A DNA stretch of 64,000 bases from Streptomyces sp. ITFR-16 (GTDB taxonomy: Bacteria; Actinomycetota; Actinomycetes; Streptomycetales; Streptomycetaceae). This document shows positions 33,891-43,398 of the stretch, one piece after another (the stretch's first letter is position 1; every line of letters starts with the position of its first letter). The notes under the pieces are model-generated. The model made no database searches. It was given only the letters and a program-made list of their open reading frames with translations, and was not told the DNA's origin. The position numbers and the translations under genes are program-made. The stretch spans positions 6,448,001 through 6,512,000 of the forward strand of contig NZ_CP134609.1 in NCBI RefSeq assembly GCF_031844705.1. The letters run 5' to 3'.

Positions 33891-35197
33891 CGCCCGTTGC
33901 CGCACCCGGGCCCATGAGCGTCCTCGCGCACGGCATCGGGGCCCGGCACGATCTGCCGCTCTCGCCGTTCTACGCCTTCGCGGGGGCCTTCGCCGCGCTC
34001 TTCGTCTCCTTCCTCGCGCTCGGCCTGCTCTGGTCCGCCTCCCGCTTCCGGGGCGACCGGGCGGGCCGGGCGCTGCCCGCGGCCGTCCAGCGCCTGGCCG
34101 ACGCCCGGGCCACCCGCGTCTGCGCCCGCGCGCTCGGCCTGGCCGCCGCGCTCCTCGTCGTGGGGAGCCTGCTGCTGGGCCCGGCCGGTCCCGAGCGCAA
34201 TCCGGCTCCGGGCGCGGTCTACGTACTGCTGTGGGTCGGCCTCGTCCCGGCCTCGCTGCTGTTCGGGCCGGTCTGGCGGCTGCTCAACCCCCTGCGCACC
34301 CTGCACCTGCTCGGCTGCCGGGTGCTGCGGCGCGACCCCCGGGCCGGCCGGCCCCTGCCCCCGCGCCCGGGAATGTGGCCGGCGGCGGCCGGGCTGCTCG
34401 CCTTCACCTGGCTCGAACTCGTCGCCCCCGACCCCGCGTCGCCCACCGCCCTGCTGCTCTTCCTCGGCCCGTACGCCCTCGTCCACCTCACCGGCGCAGC
34501 CCGGTACGGGGCCCGCTGGTTCGACCACGCCGACGCCTTCGAGGTGTACTCGGGCCTCCTCGCCCGGCTCTCCCCGCTCGGCCGCCGCCCGGCCGACCGC
34601 CGGCTCGTCCTGCGCTCCCCGTTCAACGGGCTCGACGCCACGCCCCAGCTCCCCGGACTCGTCGCCACCGTCTGCGTGATGCTCGGCTCCACCGCGTACG
34701 ACGGCTTCTCCGACGCCCCCTCCTGGATCACCACCGTCCAGACCTCGTCCCTGGGCCGCACCACCACCGCCACCCTCGGACTCCTCGGCGCCGTCGCCCT
34801 CGTCGCCGGCCTCTACGCGCTCTGCGCCGCGGCCACCCGGCTCTTCGCCGGCCGGCTGCCGCACCCGCTGACCGCCTTCGCGCACTCGCTCGTCCCGATC
34901 GCGCTCGGCTACCTCGTCGCCCACTACTTCACGCTCCTGGCCACCGAGGGCCCGCGCACACTCGCCCTGGCGCTCGGCGCCGACCGCCCCGCCGCGCCCG
35001 GACCGCCCCTGGGGCCGGGCGGCATCGCCACCCTCCAGGTCACCGCGATCGTCCTCGGACACGTCCTCGGGGTCGTCGCCGCGCACGACCGCTCCGTCCG
35101 GCTCCTGCCGCCCGGACGCGCCGTCGCCGGCCAGCTCCCGCTGCTGACGCTGATGATCGCGTACACCGTCGGCGGGCTGTCCCTGCTCATCGCCTGA
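33887..35197 (+). CDS. polytopic membrane protein of the beta-helix/cupredoxin operon
   Basis: This 436-residue protein has about ten to twelve predicted transmembrane helices. The N-terminus reads LAHGIGARHDLPLSPFYAFA, an AHG-x-RxDLP entry also seen, from memory, in membrane proteins annotated (doubtfully) as fenitrothion hydrolase. Conserved His and Asp residues lie in RYGARWFDHADAFEVYSGLL and in VAHYFTLL. The function is unknown. GTG 33887 overlaps the lipoprotein stop. Being the last of three coupled genes, it may anchor or supply the two exported proteins. No close enzyme motif was recognised. Confidence 0.78.
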   Translation: MTPVAAPGPMSVLAHGIGARHDLPLSPFYAFAGAFAALFVSFLALGLLWSASRFRGDRAGRALPAAVQRLADARATRVCARALGLAAALLVVGSLLLGPAGPERNPAPGAVYVLLWVGLVPASLLFGPVWRLLNPLRTLHLLGCRVLRRDPRAGRPLPPRPGMWPAAAGLLAFTWLELVAPDPASPTALLLFLGPYALVHLTGAARYGARWFDHADAFEVYSGLLARLSPLGRRPADRRLVLRSPFNGLDATPQLPGLVATVCVMLGSTAYDGFSDAPSWITTVQTSSLGRTTTATLGLLGAVALVAGLYALCAAATRLFAGRLPHPLTAFAHSLVPIALGYLVAHYFTLLATEGPRTLALALGADRPAAPGPPLGPGGIATLQVTAIVLGHVLGVVAAHDRSVRLLPPGRAVAGQLPLLTLMIAYTVGGLSLLIA

Positions 35198-35238
35198 CCG
35201 CGAGCGCCCCGCGCCCCGCAGAGGAGGCCCACGGCATC

Positions 35239-35859
35239 ATGGAACCCGTGCCCCATGCGAACACGAATCTCCGCCGCACCCCGGTGCAGCAGCGCAGCGC
35301 CGAACGCCTCGCCCGGATACTCGACGCCTGCGCCGAACTCCTCGACGAGACCGGCTACGAACAGCTCTCCACCCGCGCCGTGGCGCTGCGCGCCGAGGTC
35401 CCCATCGGCTCCGTCTACCGGTTCTTCTCCAACAAGCGGGCCCTGGCCGACGCCCTCGCCCGCCGCAACCTGGACAGCTACGCCGAACGCATCACGGGCC
35501 GCCTGGCCGCCATCGAGACCGCCGACTGGCGTGCGGCGATCGACGCCGTGCTCGACGAGTACCTGGCGATGAAGCGCACCGTCCCGGGCTTCGCCCTGGT
35601 CGACTTCGGGGCCCCCGCCCCCGACGAGGACCCGGCCGACGACGCCAACCAGCGGGTCGCGGGCCGCCTCACCGAACTGCTCTCCGGCCATCTGGGCCAC
35701 GCAGCCGACGCGGATCTCCCCCGCACCATCCTGGTCTGCGTGGAGGCCGCCGACGCCCTGCTCAAACTCGCCTTCCGCAGCGACCCGGCCGGCGACGACG
35801 CGCTCGTGGCCGAGACCCGGATCCTGATCCAGGCCTATCTCGCGAGGGTGCTGGACTGA
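35239..35859 (+). CDS. TetR family regulator (SCO1712-like)
   Basis: This 206-residue protein has the TetR HTH (RILDACAELLDETGYEQLST, then AVALRAEVPIGSVYRFFSNK) and a helical C-terminal domain. It lies 41 bp after the membrane protein on the same strand, with GAGGAGG at 35221-35227 upstream. Co-transcription is possible, and it might regulate the three-gene envelope operon. By context it corresponds, from memory, to S. coelicolor SCO1712, a TetR regulator reported to affect antibiotic production; that assignment is unverified. The ligand is unknown. A TetR-type dyad lies downstream at 35913-35932, ahead of the molybdopterin gene. Confidence 0.85.
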   Translation: MEPVPHANTNLRRTPVQQRSAERLARILDACAELLDETGYEQLSTRAVALRAEVPIGSVYRFFSNKRALADALARRNLDSYAERITGRLAAIETADWRAAIDAVLDEYLAMKRTVPGFALVDFGAPAPDEDPADDANQRVAGRLTELLSGHLGHAADADLPRTILVCVEAADALLKLAFRSDPAGDDALVAETRILIQAYLARVLD

Positions 35860-35912
35860 CTGCGGGGGGGGGTACCGGCCCGGCAACGTACCGCCCACGA
35901 CACCTCCCCACC

Positions 35913-35932
35913 ATGCGTACCGGTCGGTATGC
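35913..35932 (+). promoter_or_regulatory. TetR-type dyad upstream of the molybdopterin oxidoreductase gene
   Basis: The core TACCG-GT-CGGTA (35918-35929) is a perfect inverted repeat. On the minus strand the 20-mer is GCATACCGACCGGTACGCAT, sharing CATACCGACYGGT with the sites at 57118 and 62981. It is 70 bp before the start at 36001. Confidence 0.5.
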
Positions 35933-36000
35933 TCGGCCGTGCCTGTCGCGCGCCGCTCGCCGGCGTACGCGCGCCGCCGCTGCCGCCCCGGGGAGGGCCC

Positions 36001-38280
36001 ATGCCGCACGACTCCAGCAGTTCCCGCACCGCCCCGCGCATCTGCCCCCTCTGCGAGGCCACCTGCGGGCTCGTCCTCACCATCGAGGGGACCAGGGTCA
36101 CCGGTGCGCGCGGCGACCGGGACGACGTGTTCAGCAAGGGCTTCATCTGCCCCAAGGGCGCGTCCTTCGGCGGGCTCGACGAGGACCCCGACCGGCTGCG
36201 CACCCCACTCGTCCGCAAGAACGGCGTGCTGACGGAGGCGAGCTGGGACGAGGCGTTCGACGCGATCGCCCGCACCCTGCCGGCCGTACTGAGCGAGCAC
36301 GGACCGCACGCCGCCGGCGTCGTGCTCGGCAACCCCAACGTCCACACCATGGCCGGGGCGCTCTACCCGTCCGCCCTGCTCGGGGCCCTGCGGACCCGGG
36401 CCCTGTTCACCGCCAGCACCCTCGACCAGATGCCCAAGCACGTCTCCAGCGGGCTGCTCTTCGGCGACCCCAACACCATCCCCGTACCTGACCTCGACCG
36501 CACCGACCACCTCCTGCTGCTCGGCGCGAACCCGCTCGACTCCAACGGCAGCCTCTGCACCGCCCCCGACTTCCCCGGCCGGCTCAGAGCGCTGCGCCGG
36601 CGCGGCGGCACCCTCACCGTCGTCGACCCCCGCCGCACCCGCACCGCCCGCCTCGCCGACCGGCACCTCGCCATCCGGCCCGGGACCGACGCCCTGCTGC
36701 TCGCCGCGATGACGCACGTCCTGTTCGAGGAGAAACTCGCCGACCCCGGGACGCTCACGGAACACCTCCAGGGAACCGACGAAGTCGCCGAAGCCGTACG
36801 GGACTTCACGCCCGAGGCGGTGGCCGCCGCCTGTGACGTGGACGCCGCGACCATCCGCACCCTCGCCCGGGAACTCGCGGCCGCCCCCACCGCCGCCGTC
36901 TACGGCCGCATCGGCAGCTGCACCGTCGAGCACGGCACCCTCGCCAGCTGGCTCGTCGACGTCCTCAACATCCTCACCGGCAACCTCGACCGGCCCGGCG
37001 GCGCCCTCTTCCCGCTCTCCGCGACCGCCCGCGCGCCCCGCCCCGCCGCCCCCGGCAGGGGCTTCGCCCTCGGGCGCTGGACGAGCCGCGTCTCCGGGCA
37101 CCCCGAGGCCAAGGGCGAACTGCCCATCTCCGCACTGGCCGAGGAGATAGCGACCCCGGGACAGGACCGGATCCGCGCCCTGATCGTGCTGGCCGCCAAC
37201 CCCGTGCTCTCCGCGCCCGACGGCGACCGGCTCGACCGGGCCCTGGCCGACGGGCTCGACTTCATGGTCAGCGTCGACCCGTACCTCAACGAGACCTCGC
37301 GCCATGCCGATGTCGTGCTGCCCCCGCCGCCGCCCTCGCAGAGCGCCCACTTCGACTTCGCGTTCAACGCCCTCGCCGTCCGCAACCAGGTCCGCTACAC
37401 CCGCCCCGCCGTCCCGCTGGAGCCCGGCCGGATGGACGAGAGCGAGATCCTCGCCCGGCTCGTCCTCGCCGTCTCCGGGATGCACGGCGCGGAGCCGGAA
37501 GCCGTGGACGGCATGATCATCGAAAGGGCCCTCGGCAAGGCCGTCGCCGATCCGCTCTCGCCCGTGCACGGCCGCGACCCCGCCGCCCTCGCCGCGGCCC
37601 TCACCGGCCGCACCGGACCGGAACGCCGTCTCGACCTGATGCTCAGGCTCGGCCCGTACGGCGAAGGCTTCGGCACCGACCCCGAAGGCCTCACCCTGGA
37701 CCGGCTGCTGGACCACCCGCACGGCACCGACCTCGGCCCCCTTGCCCCGCGCGTCCCGGAGGTCCTCACCACCCGCAGCGGGCGCGTCGAGCTGTTCCCC
37801 GCGCCGATCGCCGCCGACCTGCCGCGCCTGCGCCGCGCCCTCGACACCCGCCGGGAGCCCGACGCGCTCGTGCTCATCGGCCGCCGCCATCTGCGCTCCA
37901 ACAACAGCTGGATGCACAACGTCGCCTCGCTCGCAGGGGGTTCCAACATCTGCACCCTCCAGATGCACCCGGAGGACGCGGCCCGCATCGGCCTCGCCGA
38001 CGGCGCCGACGCGACCGTCACGGCAGACGGCGGCGCGCTGACCGTCCCGGTCGAGATCACCGACGGGGTACGGACCGGAGTGGTGAGCCTCCCGCACGGC
38101 TGGGGGCACGACCGCCCCGGGACCCGGATGGCCGTCGCCGCCGCCCGGCCCGGCGTCAACGTCAACCAGCTCCTCGACGGCAGCCGCCTCGACCCGCTCT
38201 CCGGCACCGCCGTGCTCAACGGCGTCCCCGTCACCGTGACCGTCCCCGCACGCGCCGGAACGGACCGGAACCACACCTGA
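36001..38280 (+). CDS. molybdopterin-dependent oxidoreductase (formate dehydrogenase/nitrate reductase-like)
   Basis: This 759-residue protein belongs to the DMSO reductase superfamily. An N-terminal [4Fe-4S] motif (CPLCEATC at 15-22, with GFICPKG supplying the fourth Cys) precedes the large molybdopterin domain (LLLGANPLDSNGSL, TVVDPRRTRTARLADRHLAI). The C-terminal molydop-binding domain (LIGRRHLRSNNSWMHN, then MHPEDAARIGLADGADATV) is complete. No twin-arginine signal is present, so it is cytoplasmic. The metal-ligand position near TASTLDQMPKH shows no Sec or Cys, so the substrate is uncertain. GGGAGGG precedes ATG 36001. It stands alone, without electron-transfer subunits. Confidence 0.88.
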   Translation: MPHDSSSSRTAPRICPLCEATCGLVLTIEGTRVTGARGDRDDVFSKGFICPKGASFGGLDEDPDRLRTPLVRKNGVLTEASWDEAFDAIARTLPAVLSEHGPHAAGVVLGNPNVHTMAGALYPSALLGALRTRALFTASTLDQMPKHVSSGLLFGDPNTIPVPDLDRTDHLLLLGANPLDSNGSLCTAPDFPGRLRALRRRGGTLTVVDPRRTRTARLADRHLAIRPGTDALLLAAMTHVLFEEKLADPGTLTEHLQGTDEVAEAVRDFTPEAVAAACDVDAATIRTLARELAAAPTAAVYGRIGSCTVEHGTLASWLVDVLNILTGNLDRPGGALFPLSATARAPRPAAPGRGFALGRWTSRVSGHPEAKGELPISALAEEIATPGQDRIRALIVLAANPVLSAPDGDRLDRALADGLDFMVSVDPYLNETSRHADVVLPPPPPSQSAHFDFAFNALAVRNQVRYTRPAVPLEPGRMDESEILARLVLAVSGMHGAEPEAVDGMIIERALGKAVADPLSPVHGRDPAALAAALTGRTGPERRLDLMLRLGPYGEGFGTDPEGLTLDRLLDHPHGTDLGPLAPRVPEVLTTRSGRVELFPAPIAADLPRLRRALDTRREPDALVLIGRRHLRSNNSWMHNVASLAGGSNICTLQMHPEDAARIGLADGADATVTADGGALTVPVEITDGVRTGVVSLPHGWGHDRPGTRMAVAAARPGVNVNQLLDGSRLDPLSGTAVLNGVPVTVTVPARAGTDRNHT

Positions 38281-38341
38281 CACTTCCGGCCCGGCAACCT
38301 CAGGGCGCGCAACCTTTGCGCGAGTCATTCCCACACCCCGC

Positions 38342-38367
38342 GCAGTGGGTTAATTTCAGGCCACTGC
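38342..38367 (+). promoter_or_regulatory. inverted repeat upstream of the ABC ATPase gene
   Basis: GCAGTGG (38342-38348) and CCACTGC (38361-38367) are perfect arms around an AT-rich 12-nt spacer containing TTAATTT. It lies 46 bp before the ATG at 38413. It is a candidate operator or promoter element. Confidence 0.4.
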
Positions 38368-38412
38368 AGCCGCTCCCCACCGCTCCACCACCATCATTCC
38401 GGGCGGAACCAC

Positions 38413-39777
38413 ATGACTCGCGCCATCACTCTGCACAATGTCAGCAAGGCGTACGGGCGGTCCTCGCGCGCCGTCGACCGTCTCTCGCTCTCCATCGACC
38501 CGGGCGAGTTCGTCGTCCTGCTGGGCCCCTCCGGCTGCGGCAAGTCGACCGTGCTGCGCATGATCGCCGGACTGGAGGACGTCACCGACGGCGAGATCCT
38601 GCTCGACGGTGAACCGGCCAACCACCTGACGCCCCGCGAACGCGGGATGGCCATGGTCTTCCAGAACTTCGCGCTCTACCCGACCATGACCAACCGGGCC
38701 AACATCGGCTTCCCGCTGAAGCTGGAGAACCCGCGCCAGGACCACACCGAGCGCATCGAGAGCACGGCCAGGATGCTCGGCATCGAGAGCGTCCTCGACC
38801 GGCTGCCCGGCCAGCTCTCCGGCGGCGAGCGCCAGCGGGTCGCGATGGGCCGGGCCATCTCCCGCCGGCCGTCCGCCTTCCTGATGGACGAGCCGCTCTC
38901 CAACCTCGACGCCAAGCTCCGCAACCATCTGCGCGCCGAGATATCCCAGCTCACCAAGGAACTCGGCGTCACCACGGTCTATGTGACCCACGACCAGGCC
39001 GAGGCGATGTCGCTGGGCCACCGGGTCGCCGTGATGCGCGGCGGAGTGCTCCAGCAGGTCAGCCCGCCGCGCGAGGTCTACGCCCTGCCGGAGAACGTAT
39101 TCGTCGCCGCGTTCATCGGCACCCCCAGGATCAATCTGCTCCAGGCCGTCGTGCACGCCCCGCTGGAGGGGCGGATGTCCATCGACCTCGGCCGTCAGCG
39201 GCTCCCGCTGCCCGAACCCCTCAGCCCCGACCACCAGTTGCTCCGCATCCAGCAGGGCCGCCGGATCATCGTGGGACTGCGCTCCGAGGCGGTCCGCATC
39301 GCCCCGCCCAGCCAGGCACGCCCCGGCGAGGTCGCCCTCAGCGGCATCGTCGAGCACGTCGAGTACCAGGGCCACGAGGCGCTGGTCCACCTCAACACCG
39401 GCTCGCAGCCCGCCGTGGTGCCGGAGCTGGAGTCGGCCCGCACCGAACGCGGCACCGTCCGCAGACGCCGCGCCGCCCAGGGCGGGGTCGGAGTGCTGGA
39501 GCGCATCAAGGAGCGCGCCATCGGCCATGCCCCGGGATCCGGCCATGTCGTCGTCCTGGACGAACCGGGCCCCGAGGCGCTGCCGCCGGGCGTGCGCAGC
39601 CCCGACCGCCCCGCCGTCACCTCCAGCGACCTCGTCGTCCGCACCGGCCCCGACATGCGGCTGCGCACCGGAGGGCAGGTCCCGCTCCTGGTCGACCTGG
39701 CGCATCTGTACGTCTTCGACCACCAGGGCCGCCGGATCTGCCCGCTGCCCAAGGACGTGCCGGGTCTGGACGTGTAG
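38413..39777 (+). CDS. ABC transporter ATP-binding protein, MsiK/UgpC-like
   Basis: This 454-residue ATPase has Walker A LLGPSGCGKSTVLRMIAG, Q-loop VFQNFALYPTMT, signature LSGGERQRVAMGRA, Walker B FLMDEPLSNLDAK and switch YVTHDQAEAMSLG. A C-terminal MOBE/TOBE-like regulatory region follows, as in sugar-importer ATPases (CUT1) such as MsiK. It is longer than MsiK (about 380) because of an Arg-rich insert near residues 345-395. There are no permease or binding-protein genes nearby, so it may energise importers encoded elsewhere. An inverted repeat lies upstream. Its TAG stop forms the left edge of a mini-transposon-like repeat. Confidence 0.9.
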   Translation: MTRAITLHNVSKAYGRSSRAVDRLSLSIDPGEFVVLLGPSGCGKSTVLRMIAGLEDVTDGEILLDGEPANHLTPRERGMAMVFQNFALYPTMTNRANIGFPLKLENPRQDHTERIESTARMLGIESVLDRLPGQLSGGERQRVAMGRAISRRPSAFLMDEPLSNLDAKLRNHLRAEISQLTKELGVTTVYVTHDQAEAMSLGHRVAVMRGGVLQQVSPPREVYALPENVFVAAFIGTPRINLLQAVVHAPLEGRMSIDLGRQRLPLPEPLSPDHQLLRIQQGRRIIVGLRSEAVRIAPPSQARPGEVALSGIVEHVEYQGHEALVHLNTGSQPAVVPELESARTERGTVRRRRAAQGGVGVLERIKERAIGHAPGSGHVVVLDEPGPEALPPGVRSPDRPAVTSSDLVVRTGPDMRLRTGGQVPLLVDLAHLYVFDHQGRRICPLPKDVPGLDV

Positions 39778-39845
39778 GGCGTGTCGTCGAACTGACGCCG
39801 CCCGGCCGCCCTTCGGGCAGCGACGCCAGTTCGACGACACGCCCT
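39776..39845. mobile_element. 70-nt MITE-like inverted-repeat element (copy A)
   Basis: Perfect 19-bp terminal arms AGGGCGTGTCGTCGAACTG (39776-39794) and its complement (39827-39845) enclose a small GC hairpin. Its right 50 nt match copy B (60212-60392) with about three differences. It looks like copy B with the inner 111 nt deleted. The left arm shares bases with the TAG stop codon of the ABC ATPase gene. It can also act as a terminator. Confidence 0.75.
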
Positions 39846-39865
39846 GGGCGCGCCCTTCCGGGGGC

Positions 39866-42800
39866 CTAGGGCGCGCCGGGCAGGACCGGGCCCGCCTGTG
39901 CGCGCGCCTGCTCCACGCGGAACGACCCGGCCGGATATGGGAGTTCGGCCGCCAGTGCCGCCGCCCGGCCGAACTCCTCGTCGGCCGCCTGCCGTCGCCC
40001 GCACGCCGCGAGCGCGGCCCCGAGCACCGTGCGCGCCTCGGTCTCGGCGAGCCGTTCGCCGACCTGCCCGGCGCGCCGGATCTCCTCGGCCGCGCGGCGC
40101 ACGGCGGCCTCCGGACGGCCCGCGTGCAGCTCCGCCCAGGCCACCAGATGGGCCGTGCCCGGGCCGCTGTCCCGGCCCAGCAGGTCCAGGGCCCCGGCCG
40201 GCCTGCCCTCGCGGACCAGCAGTTCGGCCTGTGCGGTGCGTACCTCGTGCAGCGCCTGCCGGTCCGCCTGCGCCTCGGCGGCCCGTCCGGCCCGGTCCAG
40301 CAGCTCGCCGGCGCCCGCCTCGCCGGTGCGGACGCGGACCCGGGCGAGCGCCGCGAGCGCGTAGGGGGTGCACCAGCTGCGCTGCGACCCGCCCTCCCGC
40401 GCGGCGGCCTCGGCGTGCTCCCGCGCCTCGGCGAACTCCCGGAGCAGCAGATGCAGTTCGGCGAGATTGGCACGCTCGAAGGCGACGGCCGTCGGATCGC
40501 CGGTGTGCTCGGCGAGCCTGAGCGCCCGCCGCCCGGTGGAGACCGCTTCGGCGAGCCGCCCCGACCTGCGGGCGTGCTCGCGCAGCACGGACAGCGTGGT
40601 CACCAGCAGCTCCTGGTCCCCGTACGCCTCCGCGTGCGGCAGTGCCCGCTCGGCGGCGGGCCGGGCCAGGTCGAACCGGCCGGCCAGGGCCAGCGAGGTC
40701 GCCCGCATCCCCAGCGAGCGGGCGAGCAGCCCCCTGCGCTCGCCGCCCGGGACAGTGTCCGCGGCCTCCTGCGCGATCCGGGCCGAGGCGTGCGCCTCCT
40801 CGTAGCGCCCGGTCACGAACCGCAGGCTCCCGGCCGCCAGATGGTGGGTCGCCACGGCCAGTGCCGGGGTGTCAGGACCCGGCGGATGGGCCCGCAGCAG
40901 CGCCTCGCCCTCCTCGGTCCCGCAGTACTTCATCAGCACGTCGCTCAGCCGGGCCGCCGCCAGCACCTGGCCGTCCGCGTCGCCCCGCCGCACCATGTCG
41001 TCCAGCGCCTCGCGCAGCACGGTGGCGGCGTCCTCGTAGCGGGCCATCCGGCGCAGCACCGCGCCCCGGTCGATCCTGGCCCGGGCCGCCTCGGCGGCGG
41101 ACGCGTCCAGCCGCGCCGTCAGCTCGGCGTAGTAGCGGTCCGCCGTGTCGTTGGCGCAGAGGGCGGCGGCGCGCTCGGCCGCCCGGCGCAGATAGCCGGT
41201 CGCCCGGGGTCGTCGGCCCGGGCCAGCTGGGTGGCCAGGGTGTCGACCGCGTCGGGCCGGTGGCGCAGCACCGCCTCCGCGTACGCCGAGTGCAGCTGCC
41301 GGCGCCGGGCCGTGGACAGGCCGTCGTAGCAGGTCAGCCGCACCAGCGGATGGCGGAAGGCGAGCCCGGGCAGCGAGCGGCCGCCCGCCACCACCGGCCG
41401 CTCGGTCACCAGGGACGCCGTCACCGCCGCGTCCACGGCGTCGGCCGCCTCGGCCGGTGAGAGCGGCGGATGCAGGCCCTGCCCGGCCACGTCCAGGATC
41501 TCCGTGAGCGCCGCGCTGCCCCCGGTCACCGAGATCGCCTCGACCACCCGCCGGGCCGCCGGACCCAGCCGGGCCAGCCGCGCCGCCACCAGCTGACGCA
41601 CCCCCTCCGGCGCGCCCGGGGCCCCGGGGTCCGCCCCCTCGTGGACCGTACGCGCCAGCTCCAGGGCGAACAGCGGGTTGCCCAGGGACAGTTCCCACAC
41701 CCGGTCGAGCCCGGTGAGCGCCCCGGCGTCCCGCGCGACGGCCAGGCACTGGTCCCGGTCCAGCCGTCCCAGCTCGACGGGCTCGGCGAGCCTCCCGTGC
41801 ACCAGGGCCTCCAGCGCGGCGCGGCGCGGGTCGCCCGCGTCGAACTCCTCCGCCCGGTAGGTGACCAGGAAACGCCACCCCGTAGCGCCGGCCGCCGCCC
41901 GCCGGGCCAGATGGCTGAGCAGCTGGTACGACCCGGTGTCCGCCGCGTGCAGGTCGTCCAGGACCAGCAGGACCGGGGAGGAGGCCGCGAGATCGCCGAG
42001 CAGCCCGGCCGTGCCCCGGAAGAACCGGTCGCGCTCCTCCTCCGGGCTGCGCTCCCGGCCGGCCCCGATCTGCCCCAGCGACGGCAGCAGCGCGGCGAGT
42101 TCGGGGTACTCGCCGCCGATCCGGGCCCGCTCCGCCGGCGGCCGGTCGGCCAGCCAGGCGTCCAGCGCCTCCACGAACACGCCGTACGGGGTGTGCCCCT
42201 CCGCGTCATGACCCGCGCCCCACAGCACGGTGGTGCCCGCCGAGGCGGCCCTGCGCGCCGCCTCGGTCGTCAGCCGGGTCTTGCCCACCCCCGCCTCGCC
42301 GCCGACCAGCCGCACCGGCGGGCCGCCCTCCGCGAGCAGGGCCCGCAGCGCCTCGTCCCGGCCGCGCAGCGGGGAGCCCGCCGGTGCGCGGATCGCGGCG
42401 GGCAGCACGGGGGAGGCGGAGGCGGGCAGCACCGCTGCGGCGGCGTCGAGCGCCAGCAGGTGCAGCCGCTCGGTCTCCGGGCCGGGCCGTACGCCGAGTT
42501 CGGCGTCGAGGGCCTCGCGGCACAGGTGGTACTGGCGCACGGCCTGCCGCCGCAGCCCCTGGCGCAGACAGGCCTCGATGACCACCCGGTGGGCCCGCTC
42601 CTCCGCCGGGGCGCTGGTCAGCGCGTGCAGCGCCACCTCGGTGGCGCTTTCGTTCCCGCCCTCCGCGAGATGGGCCTCGGCCAGGGCGAGCCGCACCCGG
42701 TCGTGCAGGGCGGCCAGCTGGGCGCGCCGGGTCTCGGCCCAGGCGGCGTAGCGGTCCTCGGGCAGCAGTTCGCCGGTGAACGCGGCAAGCGCTGCGGCCA

Positions 42801-43224
42801 GCGGCGCGGTGCCGCCCTCGGCCAGCGCACGCGTGGCCAGCTCCTCCGCCTCGTCCGCGTCGATCACGACGGTCGCCGGGTCGAGCCGCAGCAGGGTGCC
42901 CTCGCCGGTCAGATAGGACGAGGAGGCGCGGGGTGCGAGCTCGGGCTCGATGGCGCGACGGGCGGCGTGCAGGGCGACCCGGAGGCTGCCGAGTGCGGCC
43001 TGCGGGTCGGCGCCGGGCCAGCAGATCTCCATCGCCTGTTCGCGGTGGAGGCTGTGGCCGGGGGAGACGGCGAGCAGCTTGACCAGGGCCCGGGCGCTGG
43101 GGCGCGGCCACCGCTCGGCCAGGGCCGGGCCCCCGTCACGGGTCACCCGGAACCCGCCGAAAAGGTGCAGCCGCAGCAGCGGCGGCCCGGTGTGCGTGCC
43201 GTGGTCCGTCGCGCCTGTGCCCAT
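39866..43224 (-). pseudogene. SARP/BTAD-AAA-TPR transcriptional regulator with a single-base frameshift
   Basis: The N-terminal 690 residues (from ATG 43224) contain a winged-helix DNA-binding domain (LFGGFRVTRDGGPAL), a BTAD domain (LPEDRYAAWAETRRAQLAAL) and an AAA ATPase (VRLVGGEAGVGKTRLTTEAA Walker A, VLLVLDDLHAADTGSY Walker B). Near 41203-41209 the frame shifts: QLARADDP should continue ATGYLRRAAERAA, but that sequence lies in another frame. One base is missing in a C/G run. The downstream frame (to 39866) supplies about 430 residues of TPR-like repeats. Together they would make a regulator of about 1120 residues. It may be a true disruption or a sequencing error. A TAAAGT hexamer nine bases before the ATG suggests a near-leaderless mRNA. 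Confidence 0.7.
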
Positions 43225-43333
43225 CAGGGCGTCACTTTAACGCGCGGATTCGGACAAGTGGCAGGCTCCCGAACGGATGACGGCACCGGGCGGGACGGCG
43301 GTCTCCGGCGTGACCGGCGTCTCTGGCGTCCGA

Positions 43334-43352
43334 AAACTAACAGCGCTAGTTT
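43334..43352 (+). promoter_or_regulatory. TetR operator upstream of aldehyde dehydrogenase
   Basis: AAACTAACAGCGCTAGTTT is a near-perfect 19-nt palindrome. It differs at three positions from the site at 48528-48546 beside the TetR gene 47852-48499, so it is probably bound by the same repressor. It is 47 bp before the ATG at 43399. Confidence 0.7.
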
Positions 43353-43398
43353 GGGGTGCGGACGACACCGTCCGTCACCGCGTCCGGGAGGAACAGCC

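Noticed and set aside
34924..38334. Long minus-strand frame opposite TetR and the molybdopterin gene
   Set aside because: Low-complexity Gly/Val/Glu-rich product; the plus strand encodes recognisable domains.
41470..43398. In-frame extension upstream of the aldehyde dehydrogenase
   Set aside because: It has no domain, lies antisense to the SARP regulator, and the ribosome site and operator both support ATG 43399.
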